A stretch of 57,915 nt of DNA from Pseudomonadota bacterium (GCA_017441205.1 JAFRYG010000020.1:1-57915); one strand, 5' to 3'. Positions 9,037 through 18,286 are shown, numbered from the stretch's first letter. Numbers and translations are program-made. The notes: generated by a model not told the origin, from the letters alone.

Positions 9037-10827
9037 TCATCTTTTTAAACGCCCGGGCAGACGACGCCTGATCTTCGACAAAAATCCCATAAACTCCTCA
9101 GGAATCAGGAACCGGGCAAAAATACAAACCAGACATACACCAATACATCCCGGTATCCCAAGTTCAAGCAGAACTTTCCACAAATGAGATTCCATCTGGA
9201 TCTGCCGGACCAGCCAAAGTCCGCCATAACTTCCAGCTGCAGCAATGAGACCAAAAACAATACCCGTCCCCATCGCCCGAACGATCTTTAATGGCTTAAA
9301 ATGCACATTCCGTCGATGATAGAAAATGACAATAGAGGAAGCCTGCATCGCCATACCAATACACGAAGCCAGTGCCAGCCCCGGCAACCCCATCCACTGA
9401 CTCAGAAAATAATACACCGGCAGCGATATCAGAGTCACTATCGTCGTCAGAATCATCGGCGTCAATGTATTCTGGGCAGCATAAAATGCACGTACACTCA
9501 CCATCTGAATCGTCCAGAAAACGATCGAAATCGCCAAAATCCTCAGGATCATCGCAGTCTTCGCCGTATCTTCCGCACTGAACGCTCCCCGCTCATACAC
9601 GATCGAAACCATGGGTTCTGCCAGAATGACGAAAAATCCAACCATGATAAGCGATAAAATTACGACATTTCTCAAGGTCTTGTGAAGCGTCGCCGCCGCC
9701 GTATCAAATTCACCGCGCGCAGAAAGCTGCGACAAATACGGCAATGCCGCCTGACCAGCTGCCTGGCCCACAATCGCTATCGGAACGAGTACCAGTCGAC
9801 GGGCATAGTTCAGCCAGCTGATCGAACCGGCCTCCATATTCGACCCCAAAAACTTCCCCACCCATTCATCGACTGTCGTCAGGCTAGCCCCGATCATCAG
9901 GGGCAGTGTCAAAAAGATGTACTTCTTAAAATCGCGATCCCCAAATCCAAATACGGGACGATATCTCAGCCGGGATTTCAAAAACACCAGCGGAAGCAGG
10001 AATGGACCCAAAACGGCACCCAAAAGCGCACCAATCGCAAATCCCTGCATCCCAAGCGTCCCCCCAAGAACAAGACCGCAAATGATGATGAGCAAATTGT
10101 AAATCAAGGGCGCCATCGCCGAAGGCAAAAACTGTCCCTGGGCCATCAGTACAGCCATCATCAGACCGCCCATATAATGAAAAAACTGTCCCGGCAATAT
10201 GATGCGCGTCATCGATACGGTATTCGCAATCTGTTCCGGACTAAAACCGGGAAACAGAAGCTGCGCCAGCGGTGTCGCAAAACTCCAGCAAAGAATAATC
10301 GCTGCCACCAAAAGCGTCCCCATCGTCGTCGCAATCAGCGAAAATAATCGCTCAGCACGTTTGGGCTCATTTTTGCTCAAATATCCGGCAAACAGAGGAA
10401 TAAATGTAATCGACAGCGTCCCGCCGGCAAGAAAATGATTCATCATATCCGGCAGCAAAAATGCCGCATTGTAGGCATCCGTCTCGGCCCCGGCACCAGC
10501 CTGGTAGGCAATCACCGCTTCGCGTACATACCCAAGCAGACGCGAACACATGATGCCCATCGACAGAATCAGAGCAGCCAGACCGACGCGTTTAACTCGC
10601 GTCTGAACACTCGGTTCTCCGGAATCCTTTACCTGCGTTTGCTCTCCCTCAGGCTTATCCGCCGGCGCCTCATCGCCTGATAAATTCTCAGACTCCCCCT
10701 CACACTCAGGCTTATCCGCCGGCCCATCATCGACTCGCAAATCCTCAGACTCACCCTCAGAACCTGAATTGATTCCGCCGCTCTCGCCGCTCATTCCAAC
10801 ATCCGTGTTTTTTTCTTCTTTTGCCAT
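9037..10827 (-). CDS. murJ: Lipid II flippase MurJ with acidic N-terminal extension
   Basis: 596 residues. The MATE/MOP-fold core (about 75-590) has the family's multiple membrane helices and conserved segments such as SRLLGYVREAVIAYQ, FLLPDMMNHFLAGG and SITFIPLF. MurJ moves lipid II across the inner membrane for peptidoglycan synthesis. Ahead of the core lies a hydrophilic acidic stretch of about 75 residues with repeated DKPECEGESENL-like units, absent from ordinary MurJ; it should be cytoplasmic. The gene starts 4 nt after the stop of the preceding anchored-exoprotein gene, which itself overlaps the tandem-pseudokinase gene, so the three form a tight operon. The context suggests that MurJ is controlled by pseudokinase binding. 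Confidence 0.9.
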   Translation of the reverse strand: MAKEEKNTDVGMSGESGGINSGSEGESEDLRVDDGPADKPECEGESENLSGDEAPADKPEGEQTQVKDSGEPSVQTRVKRVGLAALILSMGIMCSRLLGYVREAVIAYQAGAGAETDAYNAAFLLPDMMNHFLAGGTLSITFIPLFAGYLSKNEPKRAERLFSLIATTMGTLLVAAIILCWSFATPLAQLLFPGFSPEQIANTVSMTRIILPGQFFHYMGGLMMAVLMAQGQFLPSAMAPLIYNLLIIICGLVLGGTLGMQGFAIGALLGAVLGPFLLPLVFLKSRLRYRPVFGFGDRDFKKYIFLTLPLMIGASLTTVDEWVGKFLGSNMEAGSISWLNYARRLVLVPIAIVGQAAGQAALPYLSQLSARGEFDTAAATLHKTLRNVVILSLIMVGFFVILAEPMVSIVYERGAFSAEDTAKTAMILRILAISIVFWTIQMVSVRAFYAAQNTLTPMILTTIVTLISLPVYYFLSQWMGLPGLALASCIGMAMQASSIVIFYHRRNVHFKPLKIVRAMGTGIVFGLIAAAGSYGGLWLVRQIQMESHLWKVLLELGIPGCIGVCLVCIFARFLIPEEFMGFLSKIRRRLPGRLKR

Positions 10828-10831
10828 GATA

Positions 10832-11671
10832 TCAGTCTTTTGGTCGCTTCAGATCATCGACATCCAGATCCAACTCCGGATCATCGCTGTGATCAGCTGC
10901 ATCTATCTGCATCTGCATGCGGATATCTTCTTTCTTTTTCTGCGCACGCCTGATCTGCGACATCACACTCAACAGCAAAATGACAAATGCCGCAAAAATG
11001 CCACCTATCCACAACGCCTTCGGCATCAGAGACAATGTCCCCTCAGGATGCACGGCAGAATTCCCCTCCGGTACAACCGGTTTCTGAAAAACCTGAATAT
11101 CAGAAATCAGATGATCCATCAAAAGTGTATATATCTTAACGGATTCTTCACCTTCCATCGGAAGATAGATAAAAATCTGCGCAAGCTTATCCCCCGCAGG
11201 AATCAGAATCGAAGTCTGACGAATCGCCGAATCCCTGAGCGCAGGAATATCATTCATCGTTCCATCCCTGCGTTCGATCTCCATCAATCCCAGCAATGGT
11301 TCAGTCTTCAAAACCCGGGACTGCATGACATGTACCCTCGGAATATTGCGCAGAGCTGCCTCGGAATCCTCCAGATGACGTTCCAGCAAATCCTCGCTTC
11401 CCAGCGCATATCCCGGATGAACCGTCACAAAGACAACCCCCAGTTCGCCGCGCTCTCCCACCTGAAAACAGCCATCCTTAACGGAATGCGATTTCAAAAA
11501 CGGCACACATTCGCTGCGTTCAAGATCTGCAGGCCACGTCACCGAAAATGCATCTTCATACCGAAAAGACTGTGCATTGGCTTCCCTGATTCCAAAGCAC
11601 GGAATCATGCCCGTCACAATTCCCCAAAAAACAGAAATGCCTATGCATAATGACCAGATTCTATTTCGCAT
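10832..11671 (-). CDS. Secreted, C-terminally membrane-anchored protein of the murJ operon
   Basis: 279 residues, not recognised. A signal peptide (about 1-33, cleavage near ANA/QS) is followed by an extracytoplasmic domain of about 185 residues with two cysteines, a single membrane helix at about 222-242 (IGGIFAAFVILLLSVM) and a short cytoplasmic tail that is first basic (RRAQKKKED), then acidic. Its ATG lies inside the end of the tandem-pseudokinase gene (11-nt overlap) and murJ starts 4 nt after its stop, so all three are probably translated together. A role linking envelope status to the pseudokinases or MurJ is inference from context only. Confidence 0.65.
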   Translation of the reverse strand: MRNRIWSLCIGISVFWGIVTGMIPCFGIREANAQSFRYEDAFSVTWPADLERSECVPFLKSHSVKDGCFQVGERGELGVVFVTVHPGYALGSEDLLERHLEDSEAALRNIPRVHVMQSRVLKTEPLLGLMEIERRDGTMNDIPALRDSAIRQTSILIPAGDKLAQIFIYLPMEGEESVKIYTLLMDHLISDIQVFQKPVVPEGNSAVHPEGTLSLMPKALWIGGIFAAFVILLLSVMSQIRRAQKKKEDIRMQMQIDAADHSDDPELDLDVDDLKRPKD

Positions 11672-13871
11672 TTCCGGGAACTATCTGATGATAAACAATA
11701 TAAAGATCGCGCAGCAAATCCGAAAAACGAACATATCTCTTCGTGGGATCAAATGCTGTACACCATTGTATTAACTGAACGAGTTCTGCCGGCACATCAC
11801 TGCGCCAGGTACGTATATCCGGAACTCCCTCATAACTCAGTATTTCTGCAACCAGTCCATTGTTGGTTTGTGCCTCATAGGGAAGCGCCCCCAAAAGCAT
11901 GAAGTAAAGACACATCCCAAAAGCATATATATCCGTCTGGGCATTGGCATTCTGAAGATTATACCCCAAATCCGGCGCAATAAATGGTATTTCATCAATA
12001 TCAAACCGATCTATGGAATTCAGATAAAGCCTCTGACCAAAATCAAAAATGACCGGCGTCAATACACCTGACTGATTCTCAAACAGAATATTGTTTGGCT
12101 TCAGATTGCCATTCACAAATCCACTCTGCTGAGCCACTTCCATGGCCTGGGCAATCAGAATCGCAATATGCAGCGCGATATCAATCGAAATGACGCCATT
12201 TTTCCGCATAAATCCCGCCAACGAATCGCGCGAAGTATCGGTATACAGAAAAGCACACGATTCCGGATATCGGGTCAGAATACCTTCAAAAAATGGATTA
12301 TTGTCCGAAAGTATTTCTGCACGGCGGACGCCTTCATTAAACACAGCCGCTTCGATCTCGCTGCGGGCAAAAAAACATTTGATGCCAAATAATACATCCG
12401 GACTCTCAAACGATGCGACTGCCCCCAAAAAACCACGTTCCGAAATATTGTCTACACGCTGAAGAAAATAAGTAGATGCCAGTTCCTGAGGAAGATCAAC
12501 GCCAAAAGTCGGTTTCTGGCTGGCCGACGCCTGTACGTCTGAAATCAGAATGCTCTGCGAAACCGAAGATGAAAGAGGAGGATTGACGGCTATCTGTGAC
12601 GAGGGTGCAGCAATGGCACCAGACGGCTGTCTCGAACTCACCGCAATGGCCTGAACAACCCCGGAGTCACTCTGCGGATATCCACTCTCGACGACATCCG
12701 AAATCACAATCGGTTTCGAAGGCGTCATCGCATTTTGAGGATAGCTCCCCGTCGAAGCTCGGACGACCGTAACGGGCTTTGAAGGCGTCATCGCATTTTG
12801 AGGATAGCTCCCCGTCGAAGACCGAACGACCGTAACAGGCTTCGAAGGCGTCATCGCATTTTGGGAATAACTCCCCGTCGAAGATCGAACGACCGTAACG
12901 GGTTTCGAAGGTGTCATCGCCTTTTGAGAATAGCTCCCCGTCGAAGAACGGACGACAGTAACGGGGTTGGATGGCGTCATCGCCGCCATCTGCGGATGGC
13001 TTTTTGAGGCTTCGATCGTCAGGTTTGCACTGAGTTTATATGCTTCCCCTAGCTGCTTTAATACCTTGAGTACACCGCCGGCATTTTCATACCGCTCATC
13101 CGGATTCGTCCTCAGCCCCTTTTGAAGCAGCGGAACAAAATCCTCCGGAATAAAATCCGACATTTCCTCTATGCCATCGTGCATGGCATAGTACATCTGA
13201 TAATCGCAGAACGAATCAAACTGAACCGGCGGCCGATGCACAAAAGCGTAATATATCGTCGCACAAAGCGCATAAACATCCGACACCGGTGTTGCCTTGA
13301 ATCTCGGATCAAATTGCTCCGGCGCCAAAAAAGGCAGACTGTCTGTCGGACTCAGCGATGTCACATCGCGCTGAATCGAAAAATTCAAAAGGCGCGGAGA
13401 AAGGCGCTTCCCCTGCGGATTGAGCATGATATTGTGCGGCGAAATCTCATTATGAACCATCCCGCCGGCATGGGCCATCGAAACCGCATCGACAATCCCC
13501 AAAAACAGCTCAATGACTTCTTTTGCCGAAATCTCTGCTTCGCGCAGATACCTGTCGAGCAGCATGCCCTCCAGATACTCCATCACCGCATACACATTGC
13601 CATGACGAAGCTCAATGTTCGACACATGGACGATGTTCGGATGATTCAGGCGCGCCTGCACGCGAAATGAGCTGACAAACTGCGCACGTCGGGCCTCCCA
13701 GTCCGGCTCTCTCTCATCCCCCAAAAGCATCTTGATCACACCACTCACATCGAGCCGGGTGTCAAAACACTTCATTGTCGCCGTCTGGTTACCGACACTG
13801 AGGATTTCTTCGATGTAGTAGCGATCCGACAGGATATCGCCCACTGCAGGAACAGATTGCATATGCGTCAC
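11661..13871 (-). CDS. Tandem pseudokinase protein upstream of murJ
   Basis: 736 residues with two kinase folds, both predicted inactive. Domain 1 (about 18-275) keeps the ATP lysine K47 and APE-like LAPEQ, but the P-loop reads SVGNQT, the catalytic loop is HNEISPHNIM instead of HRDxKPxN, and DFG is NFS (163-165). Domain 2 (about 465-730) keeps lysine in FGIKCF and DFG, but the catalytic loop is NGNLKPNN, losing the HRD aspartate. Between them is a Ser/Thr-rich linker with five 21-residue repeats. There is no membrane helix, so it should be cytoplasmic. GTG 13871 or ATG 13862 could be the start; neither has a clear ribosome site. It probably acts as a phospho-independent scaffold or a target of active kinases. 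Confidence 0.8.
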   Translation of the reverse strand: MTHMQSVPAVGDILSDRYYIEEILSVGNQTATMKCFDTRLDVSGVIKMLLGDEREPDWEARRAQFVSSFRVQARLNHPNIVHVSNIELRHGNVYAVMEYLEGMLLDRYLREAEISAKEVIELFLGIVDAVSMAHAGGMVHNEISPHNIMLNPQGKRLSPRLLNFSIQRDVTSLSPTDSLPFLAPEQFDPRFKATPVSDVYALCATIYYAFVHRPPVQFDSFCDYQMYYAMHDGIEEMSDFIPEDFVPLLQKGLRTNPDERYENAGGVLKVLKQLGEAYKLSANLTIEASKSHPQMAAMTPSNPVTVVRSSTGSYSQKAMTPSKPVTVVRSSTGSYSQNAMTPSKPVTVVRSSTGSYPQNAMTPSKPVTVVRASTGSYPQNAMTPSKPIVISDVVESGYPQSDSGVVQAIAVSSRQPSGAIAAPSSQIAVNPPLSSSVSQSILISDVQASASQKPTFGVDLPQELASTYFLQRVDNISERGFLGAVASFESPDVLFGIKCFFARSEIEAAVFNEGVRRAEILSDNNPFFEGILTRYPESCAFLYTDTSRDSLAGFMRKNGVISIDIALHIAILIAQAMEVAQQSGFVNGNLKPNNILFENQSGVLTPVIFDFGQRLYLNSIDRFDIDEIPFIAPDLGYNLQNANAQTDIYAFGMCLYFMLLGALPYEAQTNNGLVAEILSYEGVPDIRTWRSDVPAELVQLIQWCTAFDPTKRYVRFSDLLRDLYIVYHQIVPGNAK
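12700..12990 (-). repeat. 63-bp tandem repeat inside the tandem-pseudokinase gene
   Basis: The word GGCGTCATCG (GGTGTCATCG once) recurs exactly every 63 bp at 12721, 12784, 12847, 12910 and 12973. Units are nearly identical at DNA level and encode MTPSKPVTVVRSSTGSYSQ-like 21-residue blocks rich in Ser, Thr and Pro. This suggests recent expansion by slippage or unequal crossing-over and a flexible, possibly phosphorylated linker. Confidence 0.9.
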
Positions 13872-13947
13872 GCAAATCGAACAATTGACAGGGTTAACGG
13901 CCCCCTTGTTACAACTCGCTCCCTTCTAGTCTAATCTGATTTATGTG

Positions 13948-14532
13948 TCAATTTTGGAAGAAATTCCTCATCGGAATCCGCTTGCTCTCCCCATACGTAC
14001 ACAGATCCATGGCAGCAATCTTGGCTTCCGCAACGCCTACCGTCCAGCAGGATTCATCAGGAAGTTCCATGATATCCGCAAGTGACTCATTTTCCTCGCA
14101 GATATCGCGGGCTTCGTACGCTTCCTGACCGCTCCCGTCACAGGCAATGCCCATTTCCGAAGCCTCTTCGGCACTGATCAGCGAACGCATCGGCAGTCCG
14201 TGCGTCCGGCAGATATACGGCCGCGCACGATAAATGCGGCAAAGCCCCGATGCATCCAAAAAGGGACAGGCTCCCTCCGCATGCGGCTGCTCTTTGCCAA
14301 TATCGGGAAACAGCTTGCGTATGACTGATGCTTCCGCCTGCGTCATACTCAGTCCGTCGCTGCAGCAGCCGCAGCACCCCGCACGGCATTTCAGCGTTAT
14401 CCCGGATGCTTTCAAATTCGCAAGTATCTCTTCACAGCGCGCCTCCACTGCGTCATAAAAGGCCATCATCGTATCGGCAATCATCTCGGGCGTAAACCCG
14501 TTGGCGCGCCTGTATTCCTCGCTGATCTTCAT
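13948..14532 (-). CDS. YkgJ-type cysteine-cluster (Fe-S/zinc) protein
   Basis: 194 residues. The cysteine cluster CRAGCCGCC (about 49-57), followed by GACPFLDASGLCRIYRARPYICRTHG (about 87-112), is the pattern of the YkgJ family (CxxxCxxCC plus later cysteines), proposed to bind a metal or Fe-S centre. Biochemical role is not established for the family. It starts 5 nt after the ruvB stop, so it is in the ruvA-ruvB transcription unit; the tandem-pseudokinase gene follows after 76 nt. Confidence 0.8.
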   Translation of the reverse strand: MKISEEYRRANGFTPEMIADTMMAFYDAVEARCEEILANLKASGITLKCRAGCCGCCSDGLSMTQAEASVIRKLFPDIGKEQPHAEGACPFLDASGLCRIYRARPYICRTHGLPMRSLISAEEASEMGIACDGSGQEAYEARDICEENESLADIMELPDESCWTVGVAEAKIAAMDLCTYGESKRIPMRNFFQN

Positions 14533-14537
14533 TGCGC

Positions 14538-15653
14538 TTATTCCTCAAAAAGTCCCCGCTGCACGACATTTGTCCGCGGATCAATGCCGAGATGTTCGTA
14601 GGCCCGGCGCGTCGCAACGCGCCCGCTCGGCGTGCGCTGAATAAATCCCTGCTGAATCAGATAGGGCTCGTACACATCTTCTATCGTATTCTCATGCTCG
14701 CCCGTCGCCGCCGAAAGCGTCTTGAGTCCCACGGGACCGCCATCAAATTTGCGGATGATAGTCTCCAGAATGCAGTGATCCATCCTGTCAAATCCGGCAG
14801 AATCGATGCCAAGCATACCAAGGCTCTCGGATGCCAGTTCGCGCGTAATCGAATCCAGCCCCTGAACATTGGCAAAATCGCGAAGTCTCGACAGAAGCCG
14901 GTTCGCAATGCGCGGCGTGCCGCGACTCCGGCGGCCAACCTCGCTGACGGCATCCTCATCGATGGCAATCCGAAGCAAACGCGCAGAACGCCTCACGATC
15001 TGCTCCAGTTCCTGACAGGTATAGTACTCCAGGCGCGCAAGGTGACCAAAACGATCGCGAAGCGGATTGGTCAGCAAATCCGGCCTCGTCGTTGCCCCTA
15101 TCAACGTAAACTTCGGCAAATCCAGCTTGATCGAACGCGCACCGGGGCCTTCCCCGATGATGACATCGAACGTAAAATCCTCCATCGCCGGATACAGATT
15201 CTCCTCGACGACCGGATTCAGACGATGAATCTCGTCGATAAACAACACATCCCGCGGCTCCAGGGACGTCAGCAGTCCGGCCAGATCCCCCTTCTTTTCT
15301 ATCGCAGGCCCCGAGGTCGATTTGATATTCACCCCAAGTTCATGCGCACAAATCTGCGCAAGCGTCGTCTTGCCGAGCCCCGGCGGCCCCGAAAGCAGCA
15401 GATGACACAGAGGTTCCCCCCGCATCACGGCTGCTTTGACAAAAACCTGAATATTGCCGACTTCCGCTCGCTGGCCAACGTATTCCGAAAATTGAAGCGG
15501 ACGAAGCGATTCACACAGATTGCGCTCCGAAAGCCCCGAAATCTCCGGGGAAAGCGTCGCATTTTCACGCCCGGACACAGCTCCGGTCTCCAAATCGCTG
15601 TTTCTTTTCACCCGCCGGCGCGGCGGATGCTTTTCATCCTGATCAAACGACAT
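14538..15653 (-). CDS. ruvB: Holliday junction branch-migration ATPase RuvB
   Basis: 371 residues. The AAA+ core shows Walker [10 protein letters not shown], Walker B DEIHR, a GATTRPDLL sensor-1 region and a C-terminal winged helix ending [18 protein letters not shown], characteristic of RuvB. It drives branch migration with RuvA. The N-terminal ~40 residues before the core are slightly longer and more polar than usual. The ATG overlaps the ruvA TAA by one base (TAATG), indicating translational coupling. ruvC is not here but at 52 kb. Confidence 0.97.
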   Translation of the reverse strand: MSFDQDEKHPPRRRVKRNSDLETGAVSGRENATLSPEISGLSERNLCESLRPLQFSEYVGQRAEVGNIQVFVKAAVMRGEPLCHLLLSGPPGLGKTTLAQICAHELGVNIKSTSGPAIEKKGDLAGLLTSLEPRDVLFIDEIHRLNPVVEENLYPAMEDFTFDVIIGEGPGARSIKLDLPKFTLIGATTRPDLLTNPLRDRFGHLARLEYYTCQELEQIVRRSARLLRIAIDEDAVSEVGRRSRGTPRIANRLLSRLRDFANVQGLDSITRELASESLGMLGIDSAGFDRMDHCILETIIRKFDGGPVGLKTLSAATGEHENTIEDVYEPYLIQQGFIQRTPSGRVATRRAYEHLGIDPRTNVVQRGLFEE

Positions 15654-16261
15654 TAACGATTCCCCATATTCTTAAGTGCCCAGCGGATTTCCCCCTGAAC
15701 ATCCAGCTTCTCTCCCGATTCATCCAGTTTGGCAAGAACGCGGTCGATATCCGATTCCATAAATCCGAAATTCTTCAGCGCCGAACGCGTATCCGCATGC
15801 GCACCAACGGATACCGGCCGCTTCTGCACTTCGGGTATTTCGTCCGCAAAATGGCAATTTTTAAGCTTGTTCTCGAGATCAAGTATGAGCTGGGACGCCA
15901 CTTTCGGACCGACTCCGGGGACTTTTTTGAGCGTCGCCGCATTCCCCGTCAAAACCGCAACCTGAATTTCCGCAGGCGACAAATGATTGAGGAGCGCAAC
16001 GGCCATCTTTGCCCCCACCCCCTTGGCCGAAATCAGCATCGTAAACAGATTCCGCTCATCCCACGTCCGAAATCCATACAATTCCAGGGCATCCTCGCGA
16101 ACCTGCGTGTAGACAAAAAGCTCAATCTCATCCCCGCTGTTCAGCTCATCCAGATTCCGCTGCGACATAAAAAGACGATAGCCTACGCCGCTCTGGCCTG
16201 CCTCGACGATGATTTCATTCCCGTCTTTGAGAACGATTCTGCCCTTAATATATCCAATCAT
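15653..16261 (-). CDS. ruvA: Holliday junction DNA helicase subunit RuvA
   Basis: 202 residues: N-terminal OB fold beginning [10 protein letters not shown], two helix-hairpin-helix motifs ([16 protein letters not shown] and [16 protein letters not shown], about 75-130) and a C-terminal RuvB-binding domain. RuvA tetramers bind Holliday junctions and recruit RuvB, encoded immediately downstream with a one-base stop/start overlap. Length matches the family. Confidence 0.95.
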   Translation of the reverse strand: MIGYIKGRIVLKDGNEIIVEAGQSGVGYRLFMSQRNLDELNSGDEIELFVYTQVREDALELYGFRTWDERNLFTMLISAKGVGAKMAVALLNHLSPAEIQVAVLTGNAATLKKVPGVGPKVASQLILDLENKLKNCHFADEIPEVQKRPVSVGAHADTRSALKNFGFMESDIDRVLAKLDESGEKLDVQGEIRWALKNMGNR

Positions 16262-16297
16262 TGCTTTTCCTGCGTCGCGAAATCATCCCAAAAGACA

Positions 16298-16361
16298 TGC
16301 TGCGCGTATGAACATAGCGCAGCACGGCGCACGTATGCCGCCACCTGCGGCATAGGGCGCC
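16298..16361. repeat. Pair of bulged-base hairpins between trmL and ruvA
   Basis: 16298-16324: TGCTGCGC, unpaired G, TAT, loop GAAC, ATA, GCGCAGCA. 16326-16361: GGCGCAC, unpaired G, TATGCCG, 7-nt loop, CGGCATA, GGGCGCC with one mismatch. Both carry the conserved GC-G-TAT...ATAGC (or ATAGG) core and nearly fill the gap between the two genes. Confidence 0.85.
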
Positions 16362-16366
16362 CAACA

Positions 16367-16888
16367 TCAGTCAAAAACAGGCTGATAATCCACCTGCCGC
16401 AATGCCTCATACAAGCCGATCGCCGTCGATACCGCCAGATTCAGGCTCCGTATATTGTCCTTGCGAATCGGCAGCGTCACGCACTGCGATTCAAAACGCA
16501 TCCGGATGGGCTCGCTCAGTCCGCGCGTCTCCGGACCAAAAATCAGCGCATCCCCAAGCGCGTACTGCACCTGCGTAAACTTGCGCGTCGTCTTCGTCGT
16601 AAACAGATGCATCTTCTGTGCAGGGAAAAGCGCCATTATCTCGTCGAACGACTCATGAACGGAAAGATGAACATTCGGCCAGTAATCCAGCCCGGCACGC
16701 TTCAGCTTCGTGTCGTCCAGCTCAAATGCCAGCGGCTTGACCAAATGCAGATGCGTCGCCGTTCCGGCGCACAAACGCGCAATCGTACCCGTGTTGGGCG
16801 GAATCTCGGGCTCCACAAGCACCACATGAAAATGGCGATCTGCCGGCGTACCAGTCTCGGGAGAAGGCGGAAAAATAGGAATACTCAT
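16367..16888 (-). CDS. trmL: tRNA (cytidine(34)-2'-O)-methyltransferase TrmL
   Basis: SPOUT-family methyltransferase of 173 residues. Family segments include FHVVLVEPEIPPNTGTIARLC near the N-terminus, LIFGPETRGLSEPI in the middle and a knot region LPIRKDNIRSLNLAVSTAIGLYEALRQ at the end. TrmL methylates the wobble ribose of certain tRNA-Leu. I place the start at ATG 16888; an upstream in-frame ATG at 16954 would add 22 residues derived from low-complexity repeat DNA, and neither has a clear ribosome site. The ruvA gene is downstream on the same strand. Confidence 0.88.
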   Translation of the reverse strand: MSIPIFPPSPETGTPADRHFHVVLVEPEIPPNTGTIARLCAGTATHLHLVKPLAFELDDTKLKRAGLDYWPNVHLSVHESFDEIMALFPAQKMHLFTTKTTRKFTQVQYALGDALIFGPETRGLSEPIRMRFESQCVTLPIRKDNIRSLNLAVSTAIGLYEALRQVDYQPVFD

Positions 16889-17177
16889 AACTGTGATACT
16901 GAGTTGCTGGCTGTCGGTCGTCAGTCGCTGGTGACAGGCAATGAGCAGCGTCATTTCCGAAAACCGGAATACCTGATCCTAACGATTCATCAACCTCTGA
17001 CCAAAGTACAGACATGTCACGACACGTCTCTGCAAAAATGACTAAACAAAAAACGCCTGAATCTGATGATTCCGGCATCCCAGATATACACCATTGGCGA
17101 GCTTTTGCACGCAAAAACCTCACCAGACGATCCGCGGCATTGTGCGGGTCGAATCGGACGTTCTCCGCTGTTCCCGC

Positions 17178-17206
17178 TTGCATCCCAAAACACCATATTA
17201 TAAAAT
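17178..17206 (+). promoter_or_regulatory. Sigma70-like promoter for the lipoprotein gene at 17276
   Basis: TTGCAT and TAAAAT separated by exactly 17 bp, ending 70 nt before the ATG. It is the only promoter-like signal I see in the 387-bp gap 16889-17275, which otherwise holds a low-complexity GTTGCTGG-like stretch next to trmL and an ACATGTCACGACACGT fragment of the island's inverted repeat at about 17010-17027. Confidence 0.5.
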
Positions 17207-17275
17207 TCACTACTGTTTTGAGTACGCAGCATGGCGAGTTCAAACAGTCCAAACTAAGTTCCGCCGAGGGGTCTT

Positions 17276-18109
17276 ATGTTCATAAAAGTGCAGGCTGTTA
17301 TCATCACAGGGTTTTTCATCTCCCTGTTGATTTCCGGATGTCATAAGTCCGACAACACTCAGGCTGAAGTGAAGGATAATCTGCAGACTGCTCCAAAAGA
17401 AGAAATGATTCCGCGGGAACAGATTCCGGATAATGATGAAAATCTTCCCCCAAAACCCGATCAGGATGCCAATTCTCCGCTCCCAAATCAGGATGATGAA
17501 CAAACAAATTCAAATCCAGAAAATGATAATTCTGAATCAGATGTTGCCGAACAGCAGGATAATCCACAGAACGATTTGTCAGATAATAGTGATGCCGCGC
17601 AATTAAACGAATCTGACAAAATTGCGGCTGCAACAAAACAAGTACATGACAAGCTGAAATCGCTTTCATCTGCATTCGCTTCATGCCACAGCAAAGCACA
17701 GAAAACATGTAATGATAAAGGTGTAAAACCATACGGAACGAAAGATTTGTCCTATAATCTGGAATATGATGAATTTGGGGTTATATATTTTGTGGAAGAT
17801 ACTTTTGACAGAGAACATAAAAAGTGGGATCGTTGTCAAACAGACTATGATACTTGTTTCCGAAAGGCTCTTCCTAAATCATTTAAGTTTGACCTTTCGG
17901 ATATTGTTAAGAATTATCCGGATAATATCCAGAGATTTGGAAGAATTAAATTGGTGTTTAATACCAATACAAGCAAAGTATCTATCATTGATGCGTATTC
18001 AAAACCGATTGGCACTGTTCATCAAAACAACCTCGATAAACCTGATGGACCATACGGTACAGTCTTGAATGTACATTATGAAAAATGGCTGAAGCGGCGC
18101 GCTATTTGA
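17276..18109 (+). CDS. Predicted lipoprotein with acidic linker
   Basis: 277 residues, no family recognised. The signal peptide has lipobox LISGC (mature Cys near 22). A long Asn/Asp/Glu/Pro/Gln-rich linker follows (about 25-115), then a folded domain of about 160 residues with cysteines at CHSKAQKTC and CQTDYDTC that could form disulphides. The start has a good ribosome site (GAGGGG) and a promoter at 17178-17206. The coding sequence looks A+T-richer than the ruv genes upstream, consistent with the left edge of the accessory island. Probably exported to the envelope; function unknown. Confidence 0.65.
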   Translation: MFIKVQAVIITGFFISLLISGCHKSDNTQAEVKDNLQTAPKEEMIPREQIPDNDENLPPKPDQDANSPLPNQDDEQTNSNPENDNSESDVAEQQDNPQNDLSDNSDAAQLNESDKIAAATKQVHDKLKSLSSAFASCHSKAQKTCNDKGVKPYGTKDLSYNLEYDEFGVIYFVEDTFDREHKKWDRCQTDYDTCFRKALPKSFKFDLSDIVKNYPDNIQRFGRIKLVFNTNTSKVSIIDAYSKPIGTVHQNNLDKPDGPYGTVLNVHYEKWLKRRAI

Positions 18110-18124
18110 TGTCGTAACTGCGCA

Positions 18125-18277
18125 GCTCGCCTTGGCGCGTGTCACGACACGCGCCTACTGCTCGCTTGCGCCCGCTATCTGCGATACGCGGGCGGGAACT
18201 GTTTGGGGCTCGCCTTGGCGCGTGTCACGACACGCGCCTACTGCTCGCTTGCGCCCGCTATCTGCGATACGCGGGCG
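18125..18277. repeat. Two tandem copies of an 83-bp composite inverted repeat
   Basis: Units start at 18125 and 18208. Each has a first inverted repeat, arms GGCGCGTGTC / GACACGCGCC around AC, then a second hairpin, CGCCCGC, TATC, loop TGC, GATA, unpaired C, GCGGGCG (18169-18194 and 18252-18277). The second hairpin is a member of the window-wide bulged family. It fills most of the gap between two 3' gene ends. Confidence 0.9.
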
Positions 18278-18286
18278 TATTAATAC

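Noticed and set aside
14532-15656. 374-codon plus-strand open frame across ruvB
   Set aside because: The minus strand encodes a textbook RuvB; the plus-strand product is Arg/Lys/Pro-rich without any family.
17109-17175. tRNA-like GGGTCGAATCGG string
   Set aside because: No cloverleaf can be drawn around it and no CCA or acceptor stem pairs; probably chance.
18125-18277. Possible CRISPR array
   Set aside because: Only two units with an 83-bp period and no unique spacers; the whole unit repeats, and no cas genes are near.
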